From contig NZ_CANPVO010000044.1 of the NCBI RefSeq assembly GCF_947581785.1, positions 1 through 63,399 on the forward strand: a stretch of 63,399 nt of DNA, given 5' to 3'. Positions 1 through 10,219 of the stretch are shown here, piece after piece (the stretch's first letter is position 1; each line of letters opens with the position of its first letter). Source of the stretch: Candidatus Palauibacter polyketidifaciens. GTDB taxonomy: Bacteria > Gemmatimonadota > Gemmatimonadetes > Palauibacterales > Palauibacteraceae. Below the pieces are notes generated by a model. It was not told the origin of the DNA, searched no databases, and worked only from the letters and a program-made list of their open reading frames with translations. The position numbers were made by a program, and so were the translations under genes.

Positions 1-596
<596 letters not shown>

Positions 597-1493
597 ATGA
601 CGTTCAGGGCCGGTTTCGTCGCCATCGTCGGACTTCCGAATGTCGGAAAGTCCACGCTGCTCAACACCTTCCTGGGCGAGCGCCTCGCGGCCGTGACGCC
701 GAGGGCCCAGACGACGCAGCGACGGCTGCTCGGGATCCATTCGGACGAAGCCTCCCAGGCCGTGTTCATCGACACGCCCGGCCTCCTCGAGCCTCGCTAC
801 ACGCTGCATCGATCGATGAGGGAAGAGGCTCTCTCGGCGCTGGAAGACGCGGACCTCGTGCTCGCCGTGGCGGACGCGGGGTTCGAACCCAGCCTCGACT
901 GGGCCGGCGAGTTCGCGCACTCGGTCCGTGTACCGAAGATCCTCTGCCTCAACAAGATCGACCGGGTGGAGATATCCGGTCGAGAGGCGCTTTGGGCCCG
1001 ATTCGCAGGCGGCGGCTGGGACGGCGTATACGGGACGTTCGCGACGAAGGGCGAGGGGGTTCCCGAGTTGCTCGAAGCCCTGTCTGCGCGACTTCCGGAG
1101 TCGCCGCCGCTGTACCCCGTGGATGAACTGTCGGACGCGCCGGTCCGGCACTTCGTCGCCGAGATGATCCGGGAGACGTGCCTCGAGGAGCTGGCGGACG
1201 AGGTCCCCTACGCAGTGGCCATCCGGATCGAGGAGTTCCGGGTTCGGAAGGGAGGCAGGCCCACGTACATCGAGGCCCTGATCCACGTGGAGAAGGAATC
1301 CCAGAAGGGAATCGTCGTGGGAGCGGGCGGAAGGACCATCCGGAAGCTCGGAAGCCGCTCTCGCCGGAAGATCGAACGCTTCCTGGGCGGGCAGATCTAC
1401 CTGCGGCTTCGCGTCAAGGTCCTCCCGAACTGGCGGAAGAAGACGCACCACCTTAGGGTGCTCGGATTCCGGGTTCCCGCGCGGGAGAGCTGA
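597..1493 (+). CDS. era: GTPase Era
   Basis: Era is a 298-residue GTPase that binds the 3' end of 16S rRNA and assists 30S subunit maturation at the inner face of the membrane. The G domain shows G1 GLPNVGKS (12-19), G3 DTPG (59-62) and G4 NKID (119-122). A C-terminal KH domain (about 200-290) carries the RNA-binding VGAGG loop. The length is typical of the family. The ATG at 597 directly precedes the conserved FVAIVG strand; no strong Shine-Dalgarno is visible. Its stop overlaps the next ATG by one base (TGATG). Placement right after the 16S gene fits its rRNA role. Confidence 0.97.
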   Translation: MTFRAGFVAIVGLPNVGKSTLLNTFLGERLAAVTPRAQTTQRRLLGIHSDEASQAVFIDTPGLLEPRYTLHRSMREEALSALEDADLVLAVADAGFEPSLDWAGEFAHSVRVPKILCLNKIDRVEISGREALWARFAGGGWDGVYGTFATKGEGVPELLEALSARLPESPPLYPVDELSDAPVRHFVAEMIRETCLEELADEVPYAVAIRIEEFRVRKGGRPTYIEALIHVEKESQKGIVVGAGGRTIRKLGSRSRRKIERFLGGQIYLRLRVKVLPNWRKKTHHLRVLGFRVPARES

Positions 1494-1666
1494 TGCCCCT
1501 CGACGACCGACTGCTTGAGATCCTCGTCTGCCCGAAGTGCAAGGCGGAGCTGGAGTACCGCGTGGGGGAGGTAGAGGAAGCCCTGCTCTGTCACGCTTGC
1601 GGCCTGAAGTTCGAAGTCGACGAGGGGATCCCGATCATGCTCATCGACGAGGCGAAACCTCTCTGA
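1493..1666 (+). CDS. Trm112-like zinc-ribbon protein (UPF0434)
   Basis: This 57-residue protein starts MPLDDRLLEILVCPKC. It has two CPxC/CxxC-type pairs (CPKC near 13-16, CHAC near 33-36) and the family ending IPIMLIDEA. This is the Trm112/YcaR family; the eukaryotic member is an activator of several methyltransferases, while the bacterial role is less clear. Its start overlaps the era stop by one base and its stop overlaps the proposed rnr start, so it is translationally coupled on both sides. It is easily missed because of its size. Confidence 0.9.
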   Translation: MPLDDRLLEILVCPKCKAELEYRVGEVEEALLCHACGLKFEVDEGIPIMLIDEAKPL

Positions 1667-3663
1667 CCCGCGGCGGACGACCGCCGGGCCGCGGAGGGTC
1701 GCGGGGCCGGGGACGATCCCGGGGTCGCGGACGATCCCGGAGCCGACCCCGAGGTCGCCGGCCAATCAGCGGGCGGCTGCAACGGATCGAGAGCGGCGCG
1801 GCCTTCGTCATCCCCGACGAGGGCGATGAAGACATCTTCGTCCGCGCCCGCGATCTCGGCTCGGCCGTGGACGGCGACCGCGTCACCGTGCGGATCGACG
1901 ACCGCGGGCGGCGCGGACCCAGGGGAATCGTCATCGAGATCCTCGAGCGGGCCCACTCTCGCGTCGTCGGCGTCTTCCACGGCGAGCGCGGGCACGGCTG
2001 GCTCGACGCGACCCGGCCGAAGCTCGGAATCGACGTGTTCATCCCCGCGCGCGGTCGCGGAGCGGCCGCGTCCGGCGACCTCGTCGTTGTCGAGGTCACG
2101 GACTGGGGGGAAGAGGGTCCGGGCCCGGCGGGCCGCGTCGAACGCGTGCTCGGGCCTTCCGGAGACTCCGCCGCGGCGGTGCTCGCGATACAGGTGGGAT
2201 ACGGGATCCCCGACGCGTTCCCGGAAGCCGTCGAGGAGGCGGCGACGGCCCTGGCCGCGCGGGGAATCCGGCCGGCGGACCTCCAAGGGCGCGAGGATTG
2301 TCGGCGTGACCGCGTGGTCACGATCGACCCCGCCGACGCCTGCGACCACGACGACGCGATCTCCATCGAACGGCTCTCGGGGGGCGCGGCACGGATCGGA
2401 ATTCACATCGCGGACGTGTCGCACTACGTACGCGAGGGCGACCGGCTCGATGCGGAAGCCTGGGAGCGGGGCACGAGCGTGTACCTCGTCGACCGCGTGC
2501 TGCCGATGCTCCCGCACGCGCTGTCGAGCGACCTCTGCTCGCTCGTGCCCGGGGAAGACCGGCTGACGCTGGCCGCTTTCCTCACCGTCGATCGGCGGGG
2601 AACGCTTCGGGGGACGCGTTTCGCCCGCGCGGTCATCCGAAGCGCGCACCGCCTCTCCTATGAAGAGGCGCAGGAGGCGTTGGACGGCGAAACGACCCCG
2701 GCGACGGAGCGGGATCCGGGCCTGCGCGAGGACCTTCGGGCGCTGCTCGAGGTGAGCCGGGGGTTCTTTGATCGCCGCAGGGCTCGGGGCAGCCTGGACT
2801 TCGACCTGCCGGAGTCCAGGGTCGTGCTCGACGAAGAAGGGGCTCCCATCGACGTGCGGCGACGGGAGCGGCTCGATTCCCACCGGCTCATCGAGGACCT
2901 GATGATCGCCGCGAATGAAGCGGTGGCGAGCTGGGCGATCGAGGAGGGGGTGCCCGCGCTCTACCGGATCCACGAGGAGCCGAACCCCGAGAAGCTCGAC
3001 ACGCTGCGTCTCCTGGCGGGCGAATTCGGGCTCTCCTTCCCGCAACGGAACCCGCGCCCTCGCGACTTCCAGCGCCTGCTCGACGCGGTGAAGGGCAGGG
3101 TGGAGGAACCGATCATCTCCGTCCAGGTGCTGCGGAGCCTCGCCAAGGCCCGCTACGAGACGCGCAACGACGGCCATTTCGGGCTCGCATCGCCGGCGTA
3201 CCTCCACTTCACGTCGCCCATCCGCCGGTACCCGGACCTCGTCGTCCACCGGCAACTCGCTCGCTGGCTGGCGGGGCCGGCCCGCTCTCGCGAGACCAGC
3301 GGGGAATGGCTCTCCGCGACAGCCCGGCACGCCTCGGCGCGCGAAGAGAACGCGGCCCGGGCCGAGCGCGATTCGGTGGAACTCAAGAAGGTCGAGTTCA
3401 TGGAACGGCATGTCGGAGATCACTTCGACGGTACGATCAGCGCCACGACCCGCTTCGGCTTCTTCGTCCGACTCGACGCGGTCGACATCGAGGGGCTCGT
3501 CCATGTGAGCCGCCTCGCCGGGGACCATTATGTGCACGACCGGACGCAGCACGCGCTCCGGGGCCGTCGCACGCGGAGAAGCTACCGGCTCGGCGACGCC
3601 GTGGAGGTTCAGGTCGTCCGCGTGGATCGCGAGGCGCTGCGGGTCGATTTCGACCTGGTGTAG
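1663..3663 (+). CDS. rnr: Ribonuclease R (VacB/RNase II family)
   Basis: RNase R is a 3'-to-5' exoribonuclease that degrades structured RNA and takes part in rRNA maturation and quality control. In order the protein has an Arg/Gly-rich N-terminus, cold-shock-type OB domains (from GRLQRIESGAAFVIPDEG), the RNB catalytic domain with the acidic cluster DPADACDHDDAISIE, and a C-terminal S1 domain (HFDGTISATTRFGFFV). The start is uncertain. CTG at 1663 overlaps the upstream TGA (CTGA) and has a GAGG about 10 bases upstream, giving 666 residues. TTG 1597 and GTG 1537 are in frame, but the extra residues look like out-of-frame translation of the Trm112 gene. Confidence 0.93.
   Translation: MTRGGRPPGRGGSRGRGRSRGRGRSRSRPRGRRPISGRLQRIESGAAFVIPDEGDEDIFVRARDLGSAVDGDRVTVRIDDRGRRGPRGIVIEILERAHSRVVGVFHGERGHGWLDATRPKLGIDVFIPARGRGAAASGDLVVVEVTDWGEEGPGPAGRVERVLGPSGDSAAAVLAIQVGYGIPDAFPEAVEEAATALAARGIRPADLQGREDCRRDRVVTIDPADACDHDDAISIERLSGGAARIGIHIADVSHYVREGDRLDAEAWERGTSVYLVDRVLPMLPHALSSDLCSLVPGEDRLTLAAFLTVDRRGTLRGTRFARAVIRSAHRLSYEEAQEALDGETTPATERDPGLREDLRALLEVSRGFFDRRRARGSLDFDLPESRVVLDEEGAPIDVRRRERLDSHRLIEDLMIAANEAVASWAIEEGVPALYRIHEEPNPEKLDTLRLLAGEFGLSFPQRNPRPRDFQRLLDAVKGRVEEPIISVQVLRSLAKARYETRNDGHFGLASPAYLHFTSPIRRYPDLVVHRQLARWLAGPARSRETSGEWLSATARHASAREENAARAERDSVELKKVEFMERHVGDHFDGTISATTRFGFFVRLDAVDIEGLVHVSRLAGDHYVHDRTQHALRGRRTRRSYRLGDAVEVQVVRVDREALRVDFDLV
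1690..1760 (+). repeat. Short tandem repeat encoding an RG-rich tail in rnr
   Basis: An imperfect repeat of about 18 bases (unit like GGGTCGCGGACGATCCCG) encodes an Arg-Gly-Ser stretch (RGRGRS-type) ahead of the first cold-shock domain of RNase R. Basic RG tails commonly bind RNA; here that is inferred from composition only. Confidence 0.7.
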
Positions 3664-3769
3664 TGTCGTCCGGGAAAGTTCGCCTTCCGCGCGGTAACGT
3701 GGTCTATTTACGGTCGGCCAATACACCCCATGCGGACCCAACGCCTGCGCGGAGGGCCTGGAGCCGAGA
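3664..3769. other. rnr-prfB spacer
   Basis: These 106 bases between rnr and prfB hold no gene. The stretch includes an AT-richer patch (near 3700-3725, GTGGTCTATTTACGG) that could be a promoter for prfB, but I cannot identify confident -35/-10 boxes. A GGAG lies about 7 bases before the prfB ATG. Confidence 0.4.
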
Positions 3770-4879
3770 ATGACGGAGCTCGTGAGACAGAAAGAACGCG
3801 CCGAGGCGCTGCGCGGCCGGCTCGATGAGCTACGGGGGTATCTTTGAGATCTTCGAGAAGCTGACCCGCATCGACGAACTCGAGAAGAAAATGGCGGCCC
3901 CCGACTTCTGGAACGACCGCGAGGGCGCGAAAGAGGTCATCGGCGAGGCGAACCTTCTCAAGAGCTGGACCCGTCCATGGGCGGACTGCTCCGCCCGAGT
4001 GGACGATCTGTTCGAGATGACGCTTCTGTTGGAGGACGAGGACGACGCGGAGCTGGAGGCGGAACTCGAAGCGGGACTCGGGCGTACGGAGGCGGAGGCC
4101 GCCCGCCTGGAGTCGCGGAACATGCTGCGGGGCGAGGACGCCCACCGCAGCGCGCTCGTCACGATCAACCCGGGCGCCGGCGGCACGGAGTCGCAGGACT
4201 GGGCCCAGATGCTCATGCGCATGTACGTGCGCTGGGCGGAACAGCACGGCTACGACGTCGAGGTCATGGATCTCCTTCCGGCCGAGGAGGCGGGGATCAA
4301 GTCGGCCACGCTCGATGTGGATGGACAGTTCGCCTACGGGTATCTCTCGGCCGAACGGGGGGTCCACCGCCTCGTGCGCATCTCCCCCTTCGACTCGCAG
4401 CGACGCCGCCACACGTCGTTCGCGTCGGTCTTCGTCTATCCGGTCGTGGACGAGGACATTGAAGTCGCGGTCAACGAAGAGGAACTCCGGGTCGACACCT
4501 TCCGCGCATCCGGAGCGGGCGGCCAACACGTGAACAAGACGGACTCCGCCGTGCGGATCACGCATCTCCCGACGGGTATCGTCGTCTCGTGCCAACAGGA
4601 GCGCAGCCAGCACAAGAACAAGTCCAAGGCGATGAAGATGCTGCAGGCGGCCCTCTACCAGCGGGCCGTCGAAGAGCGGGAAGCGCGCCGGGCCGAACTG
4701 GAGGGGGCGAAGACGCGGATCGAATGGGGCCGGCAGATCCGGTCCTACGTCCTGCAGCCCTACAAGATGGTCAAGGACCACCGGACGAACCTCGAGGTCG
4801 GCAACGTCGACGCCGTGCTGGACGGCGAGATCGACGGTTTCATCCAGGCGTTTCTTCAGGAATCCGGCAAGACGAACGC

Positions 4880-4883
<4 letters not shown>
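3770..4883 (+). CDS. prfB: Peptide chain release factor 2 (programmed +1 frameshift)
   Basis: RF2 recognises UGA and UAA stop codons and triggers peptide release. The gene is in two frames. Codons 1-25 (ATG at 3770) end ...RLDELRGYL at CTT 3842-3844, followed by in-frame TGA 3845-3847. After a +1 shift, translation resumes at GAG 3846 and runs to TGA 4881-4883, for about 370 residues. The second part has the stop-recognition tripeptide SPF (in ISPFDSQRRRH) and the catalytic GGQ (SGAGGQHVNK). An annotation starting at 3825 would miss the true N-terminus. The stop overlaps the lysS ATG (ATGA). Confidence 0.96.
3834..3847 (+). promoter_or_regulatory. prfB programmed +1 frameshift signal
   Basis: The site reads CGG GGG TAT CTT TGA. 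It has a Shine-Dalgarno-like GGGGG (3834-3838), three bases of spacing, and the slippery CTT followed by the UGA that RF2 itself reads. Apart from AGG becoming CGG, it matches the classical autoregulatory site: low RF2 favours the shift and so RF2 synthesis. Confidence 0.95.
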
Positions 4884-6507
<1,624 letters not shown>

Positions 6508-6511
<4 letters not shown>

Positions 6512-7860
6512 GCCGGGGACAGGGGCGTTTCGAGCGGTTCGTCGCCCGGCGTTATCTGCGCGGGACCGGGCGTCGCTCGTCGGTCTTCGGCGTATTCCGG
6601 GCCATCGGCCGCTTTCTCCGCCGGCCGTGGCGACCCCTCGCGGGGGCCGGCTCCGTGGACGAAAAAGACTCAAGGCTCGTCGCCTTCATCTCGAGTCTCG
6701 CCGTGGGGGGCGTCGCGGTCGGCGTGATGGCGCTCATCGTCGTGATCGGCGTCCTCAACGGCCTCCAGGAGAGCCTCAGGGACCGGATCCTGAGCGGCGG
6801 ACCGCATGCGCACGTGATGGAACTCGACAACGGCTTCCAGATGGACGACTGGGAGACGGTGCTCGAGCGGGTCCGACAGGACGAGGATGTGATCGCGGCT
6901 TCCCCGTTCGCCTTCAACAAGGTCATCCTCACCCAGGAGGGCGACCGTTACAACGAATCCGTCGTGCTGCGCGGGATCCCGAACGACCCGGAGGGGATGC
7001 GGATCGCCGGGCTGATGGAGCACCTCATCATCGGGGAGCCGCCCTTCGGCCCGACGGAATCCGGAAACCCGGGCATCGTGGTGGGACGCGGCCTCGCGCA
7101 GAAGATGGGTCTTTACCAGGGGAAGGTCATCGTCGCGGCGTCCACCCGGGACGCGACGCTCTCGGCTGCGGGGCTCTCGGCCGCGCTCCGACGCTTCGAG
7201 GTCACGGGGATCTTCCAGACGGGGCTCTATCAGTACGACGACGAGCTCGCGATGGCCCCGCTCGCCGAGACGCAGACCCTGTTCGGACTCGGCGAGTCCG
7301 TGACCGGGATCGAGTTCGACGTCGGCGATCCGTGGGACGCGACGGAAGTATCCGCGCGGCTGGAGGAGGCGCTCGGCTGGCCCTACCGGGTGGAGGGCTG
7401 GCAGGAACTCAACCGGAGCCTCTTCTCCGCGCTGCGACTCGAGAAGCTCGGCATGGCCGTCGTCCTCATCCTCATCGTCCTCGTCGCTTCGTTCAACATC
7501 GTCTCGACGCTCGTGATGATGGTCGCCGACCGCACGCGCGAGATCGGCATCCTCCGCTCGATGGGGGTGACGTCGCGGGGCGTCGGCAAGGTCTTCACCA
7601 ACATGGGGCTCTTCATCGGTGTCGTCGGCACCACGATCGGGGCCGGCCTCGGAGCCCTCCTCGCCTGGGCGCTGACCCGCTACGAGTTCATCACGCTCCC
7701 CAGCGATGTCTACTTCATCGACCGGCTGCCGATTTCGCTCGCGCCGCTCGATGTCACGCTGATCGTCCTCGGATCGCTGCTCATCTCCTACCTCGCCACG
7801 ATCTACCCGGCGCGAAAGGCCGCGGCGCTCGCGCCGGTCGACGCCATCCGGCACGAATGA
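6508..7860 (+). CDS. Lipoprotein-releasing ABC transporter permease (LolC/LolE family)
   Basis: This 450-residue inner-membrane permease belongs to the LolC/E branch, which extracts outer-membrane lipoproteins from the inner membrane with the LolD ATPase. It shows the N-terminal FERFVARRYLRG motif of the family, a first membrane helix (about 50-75), a large periplasmic MacB-like domain, and three C-terminal helices ending in the YPARKAAALAPVDAIRHE signature. An insertion rich in Arg/Pro separates the start from the first helix. It overlaps lysS (ATGA) upstream and lolD (ATGA) downstream. With only one permease gene here, it may act as a homodimer (LolF-like) or pair with a copy elsewhere. Confidence 0.9.
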
Positions 7861-8582
7861 CGGCGGATCGAGAGGTGGAGGCGCCGTCCGCGGTGCGGGC
7901 GACCGGGCTCGTCCGGACGTTTCCGAGTCCGGATGGCGGTCTCCTTCCGGTTCTGAAGGGGATCGATCTGACCGTGGACCCGGGAGACGCCCTCGCCATC
8001 GTGGGTCCGAGTGGGTCCGGGAAGTCCACGCTGCTACATTTGCTTGGCGCCCTCGACCGGCCGACGGCGGGAGACGTCTGGCTGGGGGGCGAACGGGTGT
8101 CGGAACTGGGGGGGGAACGGCTGGCCGAACTCAGGAACCGGTTCGTCGGCTTCGTCTTCCAGTTCCATCACCTGCTGCGCGACTTCACGGCGCTCGAGAA
8201 CGTGATGCTGCCCCGGTTGATCGCCGGGGCCTCGCGGGAGGAGGCCCGGGACCGGGCCTCGGAACTGCTGGCTCAGGTCGGGCTGGCGGAACGCGCGAGC
8301 CACCGGCCGCGCCGGCTCTCCGGCGGCGAGCAGCAGCGGGTCGCGGTGGCGCGGGCGCTGGCGAACGCGCCGCCGCTCGTGCTGGCGGACGAGCCGTCCG
8401 GAAACCTGGACGCCGACGCGACGTTGCGCCTGCACGACCTCTTGTTCGAGCTCGTGGACGGGCACGGCGCGGCGCTGGTGGTCGTGACGCACAGCCGCGA
8501 ACTGGCGGGACGCGCGAGTCGGGTGCTCCGCATCGAGAGCGGCGCACTCGTCACCGCGCCGGTGAACCGCCGGGCGACGTAA
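7857..8582 (+). CDS. lolD: Lipoprotein-releasing ABC transporter ATPase LolD
   Basis: This 241-residue ATPase should power the adjacent LolC/E permease. It has Walker A GPSGSGKST, signature LSGGEQQRVAVARAL, Walker B LVLADEPSGNLD and the H-loop VTHS. The sequence belongs to the MacB/LolD type. The ATG overlaps the permease stop (ATGA), so the two are translationally coupled. Confidence 0.94.
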   Translation: MTADREVEAPSAVRATGLVRTFPSPDGGLLPVLKGIDLTVDPGDALAIVGPSGSGKSTLLHLLGALDRPTAGDVWLGGERVSELGGERLAELRNRFVGFVFQFHHLLRDFTALENVMLPRLIAGASREEARDRASELLAQVGLAERASHRPRRLSGGEQQRVAVARALANAPPLVLADEPSGNLDADATLRLHDLLFELVDGHGAALVVVTHSRELAGRASRVLRIESGALVTAPVNRRAT

Positions 8583-8594
8583 CGGAGAGACGGG

Positions 8595-9089
8595 ATGGAC
8601 TGCGAGAACTGCGGGGAGCGCAAGGCGACGATCACGCTTACGGAGATCGAGAACAACGAGATGCGCACGCTCAATCTCTGTTCGACCTGCGCGACGTTGA
8701 AGGGCGTGGCGCCCGGCGGCGGATCCGCGCCCATGGCGGATCTGCTCGCGCACCTCGGCGGGAGCGCCGGGGAAAACCTGTTCGACGAGGCCGGCGAGGC
8801 CTGCGAGTACTGCGGCACCGGGGCCGGCGACTTCCGCAAATCGGGGAGGTTGGGCTGTCCGCAGTGCTACGCGCAGTTCCACCGCCAGCTCCGTGCGCTC
8901 CTCCGCCGGGTGCACGGCTCCTCGCAGCACATGGGCAAGGTGTACGTCAGCACGGCCCCGGACGCGGACCCCGAGCAGGTTCGCCTCTCCACCCTCAGGC
9001 GGCGGCTCGAGCGCGCCGTGGAGATCGAGGACTTCGAATCCGCGGCGGACCTCAGAGATGCGATCCACGCGCTGACGGAGGTCTCGTGA
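8595..9089 (+). CDS. mcsA: McsA, zinc-finger activator of the McsB arginine kinase
   Basis: This 164-residue protein has three CxxC pairs at its N-terminal half (C3/C6, C29/C32, C70/C73, plus C88/C91) and a C-terminal UVR motif (about 129-160, LRRRLERAVEIEDFESAADL). In Firmicutes McsA binds zinc and activates the protein-arginine kinase McsB. The gene starts 12 bases after lolD and overlaps mcsB by four bases (GTGA), so the pair is coupled. The UVR motif recurs in ClpC two genes downstream. Confidence 0.93.
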   Translation: MDCENCGERKATITLTEIENNEMRTLNLCSTCATLKGVAPGGGSAPMADLLAHLGGSAGENLFDEAGEACEYCGTGAGDFRKSGRLGCPQCYAQFHRQLRALLRRVHGSSQHMGKVYVSTAPDADPEQVRLSTLRRRLERAVEIEDFESAADLRDAIHALTEVS

Positions 9090-10177
9090 CGGACGGGTCG
9101 GCGGCCGCACCGCTCATAGGAACGCACGGCCTCGACTGGCTGGATGAAGAGGGCCCCGACGGCGATATCGTCGTCTCGAGTCGCGTACGCCTCGCCCGCA
9201 ACCTCCAGGGATATTCGTTCTCCGCGCACGCCACCGGAGAGGAGCGCGAAGCCCTGCTCGAGAAGGCGCGGGCCGCGACCGAGGCCGCGGGCGTGCTCGA
9301 AGAGGTCGATTTCTGGGAAATCTCCCGCCTCGACCCGGTGGACCGCCTCCTGCTGCTCGAACGGCGGCTCGTAAGCAAGGAACTCATCGGCGGACCCGAA
9401 ACCGGGCCGCGCCGCGGCTCCGGTCTCGCCCTTTCCCGGACGCGCGCGCTCGGGATGATGGTGAACGAGGAGGATCACCTCCGGCTGCAGACGCTGCGCG
9501 GCGGCTTCCAGCTCGCGGCCGCCTGGCGCGACCTCGATCAGCTCGACGAGGAGATCGGCGCCCGTCTTCCGTACGCCTTCCACCAGGAGTTCGGCTTCCT
9601 GACCTCGTGTCCGACCAATGTCGGGACCGGGCTGCGGGCTTCCGTCTTCATCCACCTGCCCGGTCTCGTCCTCACCCGTCAGATCCGTAAGGTACTGGAA
9701 GGGATGGGGCAACTCGGCGTCACCTATCGGGGTCTATACGGAGAGGGTTCGAGGATCGTGGGGAACCTGTTCCAGATCTCGAACCAGACGACCCTGGGCA
9801 AGACCGAGGAGGATCTGATCGACCAGCTCGAACGCCTGGTCGGCCGCGTCATCGGATACGAGAAGCAGGCGCGCGCCGTCCTGCTGCGAGAGGCGCCGAA
9901 CGTGCTCGAGGACAAGGTTTGGCGAGCCTACGGGATCCTGTGCCACGCAAGAAGCCTGCCCTTCGAGGAGATGATGAACCTCCTCTCCGGGGTCCGTCTC
10001 GGCATCTCGCTGAAACTTCTGAAAACACCCCGGGTAGATGTGATCAGCCGCATGATGATCCATGCCCAGACCGCACATCTCGCCCGCGCGGCGGGGCGCC
10101 GGCTCGACGAGGCGGATGCGGACGCGTTCCGCGCGAGCTACGTTCGAAGAGCCTTGAATGACGCGGGATCGCACTGA
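9086..10177 (+). CDS. mcsB: Protein-arginine kinase McsB
   Basis: McsB phosphorylates arginine residues, marking proteins for ClpCP degradation. The 363-residue protein has the phosphagen-kinase core: SSRVRLARNLQGY, NEEDHLRLQ, the active-site Cys in CPTNVGTGLRAS (C175) and GSRIVGNLFQISNQ. In B. subtilis an RDxxRA motif near the C-terminus binds phospho-arginine; the corresponding place here reads ADAFRA (345-350), so the first Arg appears replaced. The GTG start overlaps the mcsA stop. clpC follows after 42 bases; no CtsR repressor gene is present in this cluster. Confidence 0.95.
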   Translation: MTDGSAAAPLIGTHGLDWLDEEGPDGDIVVSSRVRLARNLQGYSFSAHATGEEREALLEKARAATEAAGVLEEVDFWEISRLDPVDRLLLLERRLVSKELIGGPETGPRRGSGLALSRTRALGMMVNEEDHLRLQTLRGGFQLAAAWRDLDQLDEEIGARLPYAFHQEFGFLTSCPTNVGTGLRASVFIHLPGLVLTRQIRKVLEGMGQLGVTYRGLYGEGSRIVGNLFQISNQTTLGKTEEDLIDQLERLVGRVIGYEKQARAVLLREAPNVLEDKVWRAYGILCHARSLPFEEMMNLLSGVRLGISLKLLKTPRVDVISRMMIHAQTAHLARAAGRRLDEADADAFRASYVRRALNDAGSH

Positions 10178-10219
10178 GTCGCGCTGCCGGCCGTTACGTC
10201 GACGCCACATGAGGCTCGG

